DNA of 59,627 nt from Nostoc sp. CHAB 5834. GTDB lineage: Bacteria; Cyanobacteriota; Cyanobacteriia; Cyanobacteriales; Nostocaceae. Location: NCBI GenBank assembly GCA_020829485.1, contig JAIVFU010000042.1, forward strand, positions 1 to 59,627, given 5' to 3'. Shown here piece after piece: positions 36,393 to 44,398 of the stretch. The notes below the pieces were generated by a model, which searched no databases, had not been told where the DNA came from, and saw only the letters and a list, made by a program, of their open reading frames with translations. Position numbers and translations under genes: made by a program. The first letter of the stretch is position 1. Each line of letters begins with the position of its first letter.

Positions 36393-36998
36393 ATGAATGT
36401 GACAGAAGAAGAACTGGATGCCCTAGAAGAGTTAATTAATATTGGAGTCGGCCGAGCAGCAAGTCTACTTAATGAAATGGTAGACTCTCACATTCGTCTG
36501 AAAATTCCGGTTGTTAAAGTCTTAACTGCTAACGAAGCATATCAAGAATTAATAAAACGATTTCATGATGAGGCTTTGGCATCTGTAAAACTAGGTTTTA
36601 CAGGCTCTTTCTATGGCACTGCTAGCTTAATTTTTCCAACTGACAGCGCATCAACATTGATTGCAGTGCTTACAGGTGAAGAGCCAGGATCGGCTGACCT
36701 AGATGCGGTGAAAATTGGCACCCTGAGCGAAATTGGTAACATTGTCATAAATGGGGTAATGGGTTCACTCAGTAATGTTCTAAAGCGGCATGTAAACTAC
36801 ACATTGCCCGTTTATTTAGAAGATACGCTGGAAAATTTATTGTTATCTGCATACGAGAATGATTCAAAAATATTACTGGCACAAGCCAGTTTCACAATTG
36901 AGCGCTTAGAAATTATCGGAGATATTATTTTAATCTTTCTAGTAGGCACTTTTGATGCGCTAATCAATGCAATGAAGGACGAAATGGGAATAATCTAA
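36393..36998 (+). CDS. CheC-like phosphatase
   Basis: A 201-residue member of the CheC/CheX/FliY class, which dephosphorylates CheY-P. Two copies of the active-site helix are visible: EEELDALEELINIGVGRAAS (Glu and Asn in EELIN) and KIGTLSEIGNIVINGVMGSL (Glu and Asn in SEIGN). CheC in other bacteria also binds CheD; no cheD is seen here. Location immediately after the CheY-like gene supports the assignment. CheC is well known in Firmicutes and Archaea and less often discussed in cyanobacteria. Confidence 0.87.
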   Translation: MNVTEEELDALEELINIGVGRAASLLNEMVDSHIRLKIPVVKVLTANEAYQELIKRFHDEALASVKLGFTGSFYGTASLIFPTDSASTLIAVLTGEEPGSADLDAVKIGTLSEIGNIVINGVMGSLSNVLKRHVNYTLPVYLEDTLENLLLSAYENDSKILLAQASFTIERLEIIGDIILIFLVGTFDALINAMKDEMGII

Positions 36999-37023
36999 TT
37001 AATATAAAATTTTTGAGAATACA

Positions 37024-38637
37024 ATGAATATAATTGAACAAGCTCAAGAAAAATTTAGCCTTTTAGATAAAATTCCTTTAGGAGCTTTTGTTCTCCAGTC
37101 AGATTATATTGTTATCTTTTGGAACTGCTGCTTAGAGGAATGGACAAAAATTCCGAGAAGTCAGATTTTGGGAAATTCTATTCAGGAATATTTTCCTCAT
37201 CTGAATCAACCTCGTTACACTAGCCGTTTGTACCAAATTTTTCAAGGTGGGCCTCCAACAATTTTTTCTTCTCAACTGCATAAATATATTATTCCAGTAC
37301 CTATATCCAAAGATAAATATCGCATTCAACACACAACTGTTACTGCTGTGTCTGCATTCGATGGAGATAAATTTTATGCTATCTTTTCAATTGAAGATTT
37401 AACAGATTTAACGTTTCGAGTTCAGGAATATAAAAACCTCCGCGATCAGGCTCTAGCAATAGCAGAACAACGGCAACAGGCAAAAGAAGTTGCTGAGACA
37501 GCAAACCGCATCAAAGATGAATTTTTAGCAATTGTCTCTCATGAACTTCGTTCCCCTCTTAATCCAATTTTGGGTTGGGCCAAGCTACTGAAAAATCGGT
37601 CATTAAACGAAGCTACTACTGTGCGTGCCCTTGATACCATCGAACGAAATGCTGAACTACAAGCTCAGTTGATTGAAGATTTGTTGGATATCTCTCGCAT
37701 TCTCCAGGGCAAGCTAGCACTTAATTTAGAAACGGTTAATCTGATTTTTACTATTGAAGCTGCCTTAGAGACAGTGCAATTGGCAGCAGAAGCAAAGTCG
37801 ATTCAAATTAATCTTCATTTGGATAGAGAAATTGGACAGGTGAAGGGTGATAGTAATCGTATTCAACAAATTATTTGGAATCTGCTCTCTAATGCCGTAA
37901 AATTCACACCATCCGGTGGAAAGGTTGAAGTCTACTTAGAACAGATTAATTCTGAGGTACAACTGAGAGTTAGTGACACGGGTAAAGGTATTAGTCCTGA
38001 ATTTCTGCCACATGTATTTGAGTATTTCCGTCAGGCAGATAGTCGTACAACCCGAAGTTTTGGTGGGCTAGGGCTTGGTTTGGCAATTGTGCGCCAACTT
38101 GTCGAGTTACATGGCGGTACAGTTTCGGCAGAGAGTTTAGGAGAAGGGCAAGGTGCGACATTTACAGTTAGCCTACCGGTGTTTCAACATCTGGAATTAG
38201 GAAAGGAAAATCAGAATGTATTAGAGAATTCTTATCCATTCTGTACGCTTTATGCTCCACTAGAAGGAATACGTTTATTAGTTGTAGATGATAATGCTGA
38301 TACCCGTGAGTTTCTGGCCTTTCTATTAGAACAGCAGGGAGCAATCGTGACGATCGCAGCATCTGCCAATGAAGCACTGGCTGCAATTATGGAGTCAAAG
38401 CCAGATTTGCTCTTAAGCGATTTAGGTATGCCAGATGTTGACGGTTATACTTTGATCCGAAAGTTACGAGCAATGCCCGCCGATTTAGGTGGACAAATTC
38501 CGGCGATCGCTCTAAGTGCTTACGCCGCAGAAACGACACAAAAACAGGTTTTTACAGCCGGATTTCAACTCCATATCGCTAAACCAGCCGATCCTGCCAG
38601 ATTGGTAGCTGCGATCGCAGCCCTTGTTAAGAATTGA
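37024..38637 (+). CDS. Hybrid histidine kinase (PAS-HisKA-HATPase-REC)
   Basis: A 537-residue soluble kinase. Residues 10-130 form a PAS-like sensor (IPLGAFVLQSDYIVIFWNCC). HisKA has the autophosphorylated His173 in FLAIVSHELRSPLNPILGW. ATP-binding boxes are IIWNLLSNAVKFTPSGG (N), VSDTGKGISPEF (G1), FRQADSRTTRSFGGLGLGL (F/G2) and GATFTVSLP. The C-terminal receiver starts near residue 412 (IRLLVVDDNADTREFLAFLL) with phospho-acceptor Asp in LLLSDLGMPDVDGY and Lys in IAKPADPARL. It follows the CheC-like gene by 25 bp, suggesting one operon and cross-talk with the che phosphorelay. Confidence 0.95.
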   Translation: MNIIEQAQEKFSLLDKIPLGAFVLQSDYIVIFWNCCLEEWTKIPRSQILGNSIQEYFPHLNQPRYTSRLYQIFQGGPPTIFSSQLHKYIIPVPISKDKYRIQHTTVTAVSAFDGDKFYAIFSIEDLTDLTFRVQEYKNLRDQALAIAEQRQQAKEVAETANRIKDEFLAIVSHELRSPLNPILGWAKLLKNRSLNEATTVRALDTIERNAELQAQLIEDLLDISRILQGKLALNLETVNLIFTIEAALETVQLAAEAKSIQINLHLDREIGQVKGDSNRIQQIIWNLLSNAVKFTPSGGKVEVYLEQINSEVQLRVSDTGKGISPEFLPHVFEYFRQADSRTTRSFGGLGLGLAIVRQLVELHGGTVSAESLGEGQGATFTVSLPVFQHLELGKENQNVLENSYPFCTLYAPLEGIRLLVVDDNADTREFLAFLLEQQGAIVTIAASANEALAAIMESKPDLLLSDLGMPDVDGYTLIRKLRAMPADLGGQIPAIALSAYAAETTQKQVFTAGFQLHIAKPADPARLVAAIAALVKN

Positions 38638-38642
38638 CCGAA

Positions 38643-38664
38643 TTTTAGATTTTAAAATCTAAAA
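38643..38664 (+). terminator. Palindrome after the hybrid kinase gene
   Basis: Perfect palindrome ttttagattttaaaatctaa starting 6 bp after the stop, followed by an A-rich run. It may act as a terminator, more convincingly for leftward transcription because the T-rich side is there. Confidence 0.4.
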
Positions 38665-38692
38665 AAGTCTCAGAGCAAGCAAATTTACAAGA

Positions 38693-38866
38693 CTAGACGC
38701 TACGGGCAGATGTCAAGTTTTGAATGACTGTATCTTGAGCTTGCAAAAATCGCTGTTCCCACTGCTGCCGATTTTTTGGATTTAATGCTCTCTGGCTTGC
38801 CAAGTCCACAAAATTGCTCAATGAGAGATAACAGATCGCTTCTGCAATTACAGCAAGACAATAACT
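38693..38866 (-). pseudogene. C-terminal remnant of an unrecognised protein
   Basis: An open minus-strand frame with no ATG, bounded upstream by a stop at 38867-38869. It reads AVIAEAICYLSLSNFVDLAS, then RALNPKNRQQWEQRFLQAQD and ends SARSV before TAG. The amphipathic, protein-like composition (Trp, alternating hydrophobics) is unlikely for random DNA. It is probably the end of a cyanobacterial protein whose 5' part has been lost; I cannot name the family. Confidence 0.5.
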
Positions 38867-38919
38867 CTACTACGAAACGCCCTACTTCTTAATGCTCTTA
38901 TTTTAACAACGGTATTGAT

Positions 38920-39402
38920 GTGATAACAGAAATAAGACGAAAGGTGCAATTTTTGCTCAGAGTATGGAGAAGTGCATATAAGCTAAAAGCACTCTCGTCT
39001 CTTCCGACAGAATTGAAAGTAACTCATACACCGAACCCTGTACAAGCACACAGAGGCGGATTAAATGGTTATCAATACACTTGGGTATATGCCACTACAA
39101 TTCAGTCATTAGTTGGAGCAGTTGTTATTGAAGAATTTGGTGCTTTTAGTTGGGTTGGAGGGCAATGGTACTTCACAAACTTCACAGCTAAACCCTTTAC
39201 TCGTAATGATTTTATTGAATGGTATTCCGGTCCTAGAGGAATGATATTACCTAATTGTCAGTACACTGATTTTCAAAATTGGAGTGGTAGTACCAAATTA
39301 ATTAACAAAAAAACCAAGTGGTATTTTATTGGACGAAATCAAAGTGGTAAACATATTAAGGGTGAAGCTGAGATTGAAGAACTTGGTGAGCTTATTGAGT
39401 AA
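38920..39402 (+). CDS. Hypothetical protein
   Basis: A 160-residue protein I do not recognise. The start is GTG at 38920. The N-terminus is basic (RRKVQFLLRVWRSAYKLKAL); the rest is rich in aromatic residues and Gly (GLNGYQYTWVYATTIQSLVG; EEFGAFSWVGGQWYFTNF; NDFIEWYSGPRGMILPNCQY) and looks like a compact beta-rich domain. No signal peptide or membrane segment. It is flanked on both sides by gene debris (an unnamed remnant and a transposase fragment), so it may be part of transferred DNA. Coding status rests on length and composition only. Confidence 0.55.
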   Translation: MITEIRRKVQFLLRVWRSAYKLKALSSLPTELKVTHTPNPVQAHRGGLNGYQYTWVYATTIQSLVGAVVIEEFGAFSWVGGQWYFTNFTAKPFTRNDFIEWYSGPRGMILPNCQYTDFQNWSGSTKLINKKTKWYFIGRNQSGKHIKGEAEIEELGELIE

Positions 39403-39675
39403 ATTCCACGATGCGCTTACTCTCCTTGTAACCGTTCACGGGGGTAATGAGTTGCTGAAATCGGGCAAATGCTAAAAGATAAGTAATAATTGCAACTAAT
39501 GTGTCTTGTTGTTGAACAGCTTTTATGGCTAAAGTGACTCGCTTATTTTTTTTAATTACATACAGAGTAGCGTAAGCATAAAACAAACAAGTACCATTTT
39601 TAGCTTGACTTCTATAAATATATGGTGCTTCTAATGGTGATGGTTCCCCATAATAGGGAATTAAGTTAAAGTCGA
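39392..39675 (-). pseudogene. Transposase fragment (ISH3/ISH6-like)
   Basis: Minus-strand reading gives VDFNLIPYYGEPSPLEAPYI, RSQAKNGTCLFYAYATLYVI and KKNKRVTLAIKAVQQQDTLV, the catalytic-Asp strand (xD-x-x-x-PYYG) and following strands of an archaeal/cyanobacterial ISH3-like DDE transposase. After ITYLL the similarity ends. Both ends of the enzyme and all IS termini are missing. Its 5' side joins directly to a piece of purU at 39676. Confidence 0.72.
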
Positions 39676-39732
39676 CAATAATTGGGCTTGTATCTAAATT
39701 AGCAGTGGCATAATGACCAGTTGTACTAATAA
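39676..39732 (-). pseudogene. Internal purU fragment fused to the transposase debris
   Basis: 57 bp align without gaps to 40803-40859 in intact purU, 50 of 57 identical and in the same orientation. The translation TTGHYATANLDTSPII corresponds to PurU ATAHYATADLDAGPII; nearly every difference changes the amino acid, as expected for an unselected copy. Confidence 0.82.
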
Positions 39733-39822
39733 ATAACTATGAACAAGTAAAAAACGAGTCAAACTAAATTAACCCCTGAAGAGTGAAAGTAAAATAAAAT
39801 TATCCTCCACTTAAACCCCATC

Positions 39823-40167
39823 ATGGCTATCCCAGAACTCGAACAACAACTCCTTCAGCTTTCCCCCAACGATAAACTGTATATTATCCAATTCCTTGCT
39901 CAAAGCCTGACCACACACAACACCCACCCAGACCAACCCACCAAACTCTCAGAATTCTTCCGTCAATCACCCCTGGCTGAACTCACCGAAGAACTCGACC
40001 TTAGCCGAGGCTTGACATTGCTAAAAACCCTCATTGAGTCCCTAGAACCAGAAACCCAAATTGAAACTCCAGAATATCCTCTGACTAAATTCTATGGATG
40101 TATCCAAGATGAAACATTCTTTCGCCATTCCCAAGGACAACAACAAGAACGCGAACCCATCCTGTGA
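39823..40167 (+). CDS. Antitoxin-like small protein paired with VapC
   Basis: A 114-residue protein overlapping the VapC gene by 4 bp. The N-terminal part (ELEQQLLQLSPNDKLYIIQF) resembles the helical addiction-module antitoxins; the middle (KLSEFFRQSPLAELTEELDL) and the tail (FYGCIQDETFFRHSQGQQQE) resemble two other short motifs frequent in cyanobacterial antitoxins, so it looks like a composite of antitoxin segments. It should bind and inhibit the downstream PIN toxin and repress the operon. The ATG at 39823 is preceded by a weak ribosome site. Confidence 0.75.
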   Translation: MAIPELEQQLLQLSPNDKLYIIQFLAQSLTTHNTHPDQPTKLSEFFRQSPLAELTEELDLSRGLTLLKTLIESLEPETQIETPEYPLTKFYGCIQDETFFRHSQGQQQEREPIL

Positions 40168-40574
40168 ACTTTCTGCTAGATACTAACACTTGCATTATCT
40201 ATATGCGTGGTAAAAATTTCACCTTAAAGCAGAAATTAGAAACCACTGCTACTAAAGATATTGCCGTTTGCTCAATCGTCAAAGCTGAGTTATTTTATGG
40301 CGCAATGAAAAGTGCCAACCCAGAACGTAATCTTACCTTACAGCAAGAATTTTTAGCTCAATTTATATCACTACCATTTGACGATCTCGCAGCAATGACA
40401 TTTGGAATGATTCGATCTCAGCTAGAAGCATTAGGCACTCCAATTGGAGCCTATGATTTACAAATTGCCGCGATTGCACTGACAAATAACTTAACCCTTG
40501 TTACCCATAACACCAGACAATTTAAGCGGATTAATAACTTGCTGATTGAAGATTGGGAGATAGATAATTATTGA
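40164..40574 (+). CDS. vapC: VapC-type PIN-domain toxin
   Basis: A 136-residue type II toxin ribonuclease of the VapC4/5-like class. Catalytic acids: Asp6 in NFLLDTNTCIIYMRG, Glu in SIVKAELFYGAMKS, Asp in PIGAYDLQIAAIAL, and the late NTRQFKRINNLLIEDW where the fourth acid is replaced by Asn, as in many family members. GTG start at 40164 overlaps the antitoxin stop (GTGA). Together with its antitoxin it fills the interval between intact purU and the purU fragment. Confidence 0.93.
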   Translation: MNFLLDTNTCIIYMRGKNFTLKQKLETTATKDIAVCSIVKAELFYGAMKSANPERNLTLQQEFLAQFISLPFDDLAAMTFGMIRSQLEALGTPIGAYDLQIAAIALTNNLTLVTHNTRQFKRINNLLIEDWEIDNY

Positions 40575-40646
40575 CAAACGACTGGCTAGAAAACATCATC
40601 TCACAACTTACCGCAATCGCTCTCTTACCTTCATTTGTATATAAAA

Positions 40647-41501
40647 TCACTCAAAGACTACTGTCCTATTACCATATACTAATACACGATTTTGTAAATG
40701 CGATCGCACCGCTCTTGCTAATACAACTCTCTCTAAATCTTTGCCTTTTCTTACCAAATCATCAACTTCATCACGGTGACTAACTCGCACTACATCCTGT
40801 TCAATAATTGGGCCTGCATCTAAATCAGCAGTGGCATAATGAGCCGTTGCACCAATAATTTTTACTCCACGTTCAAAAGCTCGGTGATAAGGGTTTGCAC
40901 CGATAAAAGCTGGTAAAAAGGAATGATGAATATTAATAATTTGCGGAAATTTAATAATAAAATCTGCACTAATAATCTGCATATATTTCGCCAATACAAC
41001 TAAATCTATTTTGTACTGGTGGAGTAATTCTAGTTGTTGGGCTTCTTGTTCTGATTTATTATCTTTACTAATGGGAATGTGCTGGAAGTCAACATTAAAT
41101 TGCTCTGCAACCACCTTTAAATTAGAATGGTTGCTAATAATTAAAGGAATTTCAGCAATAAATTCTTTAGCACGTTGTCGCCAAATTAAATCAAATAGAC
41201 AATGGTCTTGCCGACTTACCCAAATAGCAATGCGTGGTACTGTATCAGAAAAACGTATTTCCCACTTAGCGCCTAAAGGTTGAGCAATGGCATTAAATGC
41301 AGGAGCAATAAATTCTCGCGGTAAATTGAACCCATCTAGTTGCCATTCAATACGGGTAAGGAATAATCCAGCAGCAAAATCTGTATGCTGATCTGCATGG
41401 ATAATATTACCACCATTAGAATAGATAAAATTGGCAAATTTCGCTACCAGTCCCCGTTGATCGGGGCAGGAAATCAGCAATGTTGCTGTCGGATTTGTCA
41501 T
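40647..41501 (-). CDS. purU: Formyltetrahydrofolate deformylase
   Basis: PurU hydrolyses 10-formyl-tetrahydrofolate to formate and tetrahydrofolate, balancing one-carbon pools and feeding formate-dependent purine synthesis. The 284-residue protein has an N-terminal ACT domain (ATLLISCPDQRGLVAKFANF) and a formyltransferase-like catalytic domain with ISNHSNLKVVAEQFNVDFQH, INIHHSFLPAFIGANPYHRA carrying the catalytic His, and IGATAHYATADLDAGPIIEQ with the conserved Asp. It ends RNRVLVYGNRTVVF-like (LQNRVLVYGNRTVVFE). Normal length. The end of the gene faces the toxin-antitoxin pair. Confidence 0.96.
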   Translation of the reverse strand: MTNPTATLLISCPDQRGLVAKFANFIYSNGGNIIHADQHTDFAAGLFLTRIEWQLDGFNLPREFIAPAFNAIAQPLGAKWEIRFSDTVPRIAIWVSRQDHCLFDLIWRQRAKEFIAEIPLIISNHSNLKVVAEQFNVDFQHIPISKDNKSEQEAQQLELLHQYKIDLVVLAKYMQIISADFIIKFPQIINIHHSFLPAFIGANPYHRAFERGVKIIGATAHYATADLDAGPIIEQDVVRVSHRDEVDDLVRKGKDLERVVLARAVRSHLQNRVLVYGNRTVVFE

Positions 41502-41528
41502 AATAATATCGCCAGATTTTTTAATTAA

Positions 41529-42155
41529 TTATTTGCTGTTTGTCGGAGTTGGATTAGGAATCGTGAGCGGAGGAAGTTTCTGGCTATTATCTACAGGTTG
41601 TTTCCACTCTGATAATTCCCGATTTACGGCATTTGCAAAATCTGTAGATACCAACAGCACATTTATATTTCCATCGGGTTTAGCAGCAGAGTCAGCTTGA
41701 GCATATAAGAAACGACCGTTAAAGTTAGATTTACCCAAAAGCAACTGATGGCTTTGTCGGTTTTTCAGAGTGATATTGATGGTTGCTTGGGGTTGATCTA
41801 GGGCAAATTCTTTAAGCTCTTTTGCTGGAGTTGAGAGAGTGCGATCGCTATTACCTTTGACCAACAAATCCATTAAATAAGAAACAATAGCATCATTTGC
41901 TGATCCCGATATCGGAGATTTGATTAACCACCTGGGGTTACTACTAGATTCAGGATTCCGTTCCAGCTTCAGAGTGAGTTTTTTTGTCGTTACTGTTAAA
42001 GACTGTACATCATCTTCGGCAAAAGAGAAAATTTGCTGCTTTTGCTCCTTGGTTTGTTCTCGCACAGTCGCACCCCGAATTTCATAGAAGTAAACAAAAC
42101 TGCCTAAACCTAGCGTTAGCAGTATCAAAATTAAAGTCGTTCTCGGCAATTTCAT
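41529..42155 (-). CDS. DUF4340 protein, GldG-associated
   Basis: A 208-residue membrane-anchored protein: N-terminal segment TLILILLTLGLGSFVYFYEI, then DUF4340 features SFAEDDVQSLTVTTKKLTLK, WLIKSPISGSANDAIVSYLM and NRQSHQLLLGKSNFNGRFLY. A short Pro-rich tail ends the protein. In this family the protein accompanies GldG-type components of ABC-2 transporters, as it does here (43 bp after the GldG-like gene), suggesting an extracytoplasmic accessory. Exact substrate unknown. Confidence 0.87.
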   Translation of the reverse strand: MKLPRTTLILILLTLGLGSFVYFYEIRGATVREQTKEQKQQIFSFAEDDVQSLTVTTKKLTLKLERNPESSSNPRWLIKSPISGSANDAIVSYLMDLLVKGNSDRTLSTPAKELKEFALDQPQATINITLKNRQSHQLLLGKSNFNGRFLYAQADSAAKPDGNINVLLVSTDFANAVNRELSEWKQPVDNSQKLPPLTIPNPTPTNSK

Positions 42156-42197
42156 TTTTTAGTCATTTGTCATTTGTCATTGGGACTGAGGGATATT

Positions 42198-43904
42198 TTA
42201 CCGTCGTTTCCACCAAATAATAACTGCGATCGCAAACCCAATTAAGGGTAAAACTAACAAAGATGACAATATTAAAAGATTACTTTGTGTGGTTGTCAAG
42301 GTTATTCGACGGTTTTTCGGTTCTTTAGGGCGAATAGAAAGGGGTTGCTGATCCTGTTGACTCAGCCAAGTAACTGAGTTGAGGAATACATCTCCATTTA
42401 ATTGCTGTTGAAACAAGCCATCGGTGGCGAAATCGGAATTTCCTAAAACCACTAAACGGGACTCGGTGGCTGTTTGAGATGAGGGAGATGAGGGAGTAGG
42501 GGAAGCCTTGCCTTGGGTGGTTGGTGATGGTAAAGCTTGCGGAGTCTTGGGGGAGGGTGAAGGAGTAGGGCTAGTCTTGCTTTGGGTGGTTGGTGATGGT
42601 AGCGGTGAAGGCTGGGGTGTGGAAGCAGATTTGGGTGTTTGTTTTCTTGTTAATGCAACACCCAAGGTTAGAGGCCCTTTCATGTCTTTACCCTCATTAA
42701 ACTCCAACTTTTCGCTTTGGAGGTCGCTTTCTGCCCAACTGTTGGGGTAAGGTTTGGTTTGCAGCAAAGGAGTAGCTTCAACACCAGGTACAGAGGTAAT
42801 TTCCAGTGGTCGGGCAATCGGATAAAAAGAATTACCGTTATCGAAATCTTTGGTAATCGGATGTTGTCCGTATTCTGTGACTAAGGGCGTAGCAGGGCCA
42901 AGTCCTACGCTTCCGCCAGAGACATCGACTGCTAAACGATTATCCAGACGAACACCCCACTCTTGCAGCAAGCTGTTAAGTTTGGGATCGGTATTAGGAT
43001 CAATCATCAGCAGTAAGTTACCACCGCGATTAAGATATTCTTGCAAAGCTTTGACTTCACCTTCAAACAACCCTCGCTTGGGGCCAGCTGCTATTACTAC
43101 AGCCGCATCTTCAGGAACTTTGGAAGTTTCTCCTAAATTCAGGGGTAATGTTGTAAAACTTTTATCGCCTAATGCCTGAACTGCTTGTGATATTGCACCT
43201 TTAGCAGGTGAAAGTTGGCGTTCGCCATGACCTTGGAGTAAGTAAGCTTTGGCTGTAGTTGAATTTGTTAGTTGTTGCAGGCGACTAGTTAATCTGATTT
43301 CTGACAAGCGCTCATTTTCATTTACAGTTTGTACTAATTGCCGTTTATCGCTAGATTCTAAATAAACTTCCCCATAATCTTTGACACCAAACTTTTCTGC
43401 AAGTCCTGGTCTACTTTGGGGGTCGATGTACTCATATTTAAATTTTGAGCTTTGGCGTTGATAATTTTCTAACAGTTCTCGGTCTTGGGGATTTTGGTTA
43501 ATATCAAATACCCATACCTTAACTGGCTGTGGTAAAACCCTAACTAGTTCCCGTGACTGGGGCGCAAGGGTAAACAATTGAGCCTCTGTTAAGTCTGCTC
43601 GCAGATGGTAGCGAGTTCCCAAAAAGTTAATCAATCCTAAAATTGCCAACACTGCCAGAGTTGCTACTAAAGCATTAGTCCCAGCTTGGGTAGAACGACG
43701 CTTCCACCAGTTAGTCTCATAGCTTTGCCATATTATCCCTAACCCACTAATGACAATTCCTGTAATCAGAAATGCTAATGGAATTAATCTCCACTGTTCA
43801 GAGACTAACCCAACTGTTAAGCCGACAGCAATTAGGAACGGGCCCAACCAAAACAGATATTTCCACAGTTTCTTTTTTACAACTATCTTCATCTTATTTG
43901 TCAT
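42198..43904 (-). CDS. GldG-family ABC transporter auxiliary protein
   Basis: A 568-residue protein with N-terminal helices (WKYLFWLGPFLIAVGLTVGL; LIPLAFLITGIVISGLG; ALVATLAVLAILGLINFLG), a large extracytoplasmic domain with the GldG-like YHLRADLTEAQLFTLAPQSR and KVWVFDINQNPQDRELLENY, and a C-terminal helix LLILSSLLVLPLIGFAIAVI followed by WWKRR. A Pro/Ser/Thr-rich low-complexity stretch near residues 415-470 (QPSPLPSPTTQSKTSPTPSP) interrupts it, probably by repeat expansion. GldG proteins work with GldA/GldF-type ABC components in gliding bacteria; here the partners are the ATPase and permease at 44.4-46.2 kb. Confidence 0.9.
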   Translation of the reverse strand: MTNKMKIVVKKKLWKYLFWLGPFLIAVGLTVGLVSEQWRLIPLAFLITGIVISGLGIIWQSYETNWWKRRSTQAGTNALVATLAVLAILGLINFLGTRYHLRADLTEAQLFTLAPQSRELVRVLPQPVKVWVFDINQNPQDRELLENYQRQSSKFKYEYIDPQSRPGLAEKFGVKDYGEVYLESSDKRQLVQTVNENERLSEIRLTSRLQQLTNSTTAKAYLLQGHGERQLSPAKGAISQAVQALGDKSFTTLPLNLGETSKVPEDAAVVIAAGPKRGLFEGEVKALQEYLNRGGNLLLMIDPNTDPKLNSLLQEWGVRLDNRLAVDVSGGSVGLGPATPLVTEYGQHPITKDFDNGNSFYPIARPLEITSVPGVEATPLLQTKPYPNSWAESDLQSEKLEFNEGKDMKGPLTLGVALTRKQTPKSASTPQPSPLPSPTTQSKTSPTPSPSPKTPQALPSPTTQGKASPTPSSPSSQTATESRLVVLGNSDFATDGLFQQQLNGDVFLNSVTWLSQQDQQPLSIRPKEPKNRRITLTTTQSNLLILSSLLVLPLIGFAIAVIIWWKRR

Positions 43905-43945
43905 TTGTCATTTGTCATTTGTCATTGGTCATTGGTCATTTGTCT
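43887..43945. repeat. TCATTTG/TCATTGG heptamer array, left inverted arm
   Basis: Tandem heptamers from about 43896 ending gtcattggtcatttgtc. The reverse complement gacaaatgaccaatgac occurs at 44380-44396 on the other side of the four-helix-bundle gene, so the two form long inverted arms around it. Confidence 0.85.
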
Positions 43946-44014
43946 ACAAATAGTGACAATTTAAAATATATGGACGAAAATTGAGTAACTAAAAATAAGT
44001 ATATAACTGAATAA

Positions 44015-44389
44015 ATGGCGACAAAGCGTTTCCAAGAATTACAAGTTTATCAATTATCAGAACAGTTGGCAGATGACATTTGGAAAATTGTTGAGGGATG
44101 GAATTTTTTTGCAAAAGATACGATTGGTAAACAGATTGTACGTTCGGGAGATAGTATCGGTGCCAATATAGCAGAAGGTGTAGGAAGAGGTAGTTTTCAA
44201 GATAATAGACGTTTTATCAAAATAGCAAGAGGCTCTTTGAATGAAACTCAACATTGGTTAAGACGGGCTTATACTCGTAACCTTTTAACTACCGAACAGA
44301 TAAATGCAATCAAAACAATCATTAACGAACTAGCACCTAAATTAAACTCCTATCTAAACTCAATTGGCAATGTCCCAGATGACAAATGA
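44015..44389 (+). CDS. Four-helix-bundle protein (23S rRNA-IVP/Avd-like)
   Basis: A 124-residue protein of the 'four helix bundle' family known from intervening sequences in 23S rRNA genes and from diversity-generating retroelement accessory proteins. Marks: FQELQVYQLSEQLADDIWKI, the family signature IGKQIVRSGDSIGANIAEGV, and RRFIKIARGSLNETQHWLRR. It lies opposite in direction to the ABC/GldG operon and between inverted heptamer arms, whose right arm overlaps its 3' end. No reverse transcriptase or template repeat is nearby. The protein probably binds nucleic acid; the role is unknown. Confidence 0.9.
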   Translation: MATKRFQELQVYQLSEQLADDIWKIVEGWNFFAKDTIGKQIVRSGDSIGANIAEGVGRGSFQDNRRFIKIARGSLNETQHWLRRAYTRNLLTTEQINAIKTIINELAPKLNSYLNSIGNVPDDK

Positions 44390-44398
44390 CCAATGACT
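44377..44398. repeat. Right inverted arm of the heptamer pair
   Basis: gatgacaaatgaccaatgac matches the reverse complement of the array at 43928-43945. It runs into the stop codon of the ABC permease gene, so the insertion point is exactly at that stop. Confidence 0.85.

Noticed and set aside
40571..40783. Small plus-strand frame after vapC
   Set aside because: It overlaps the 3' end of purU antisense and has no protein-like features.
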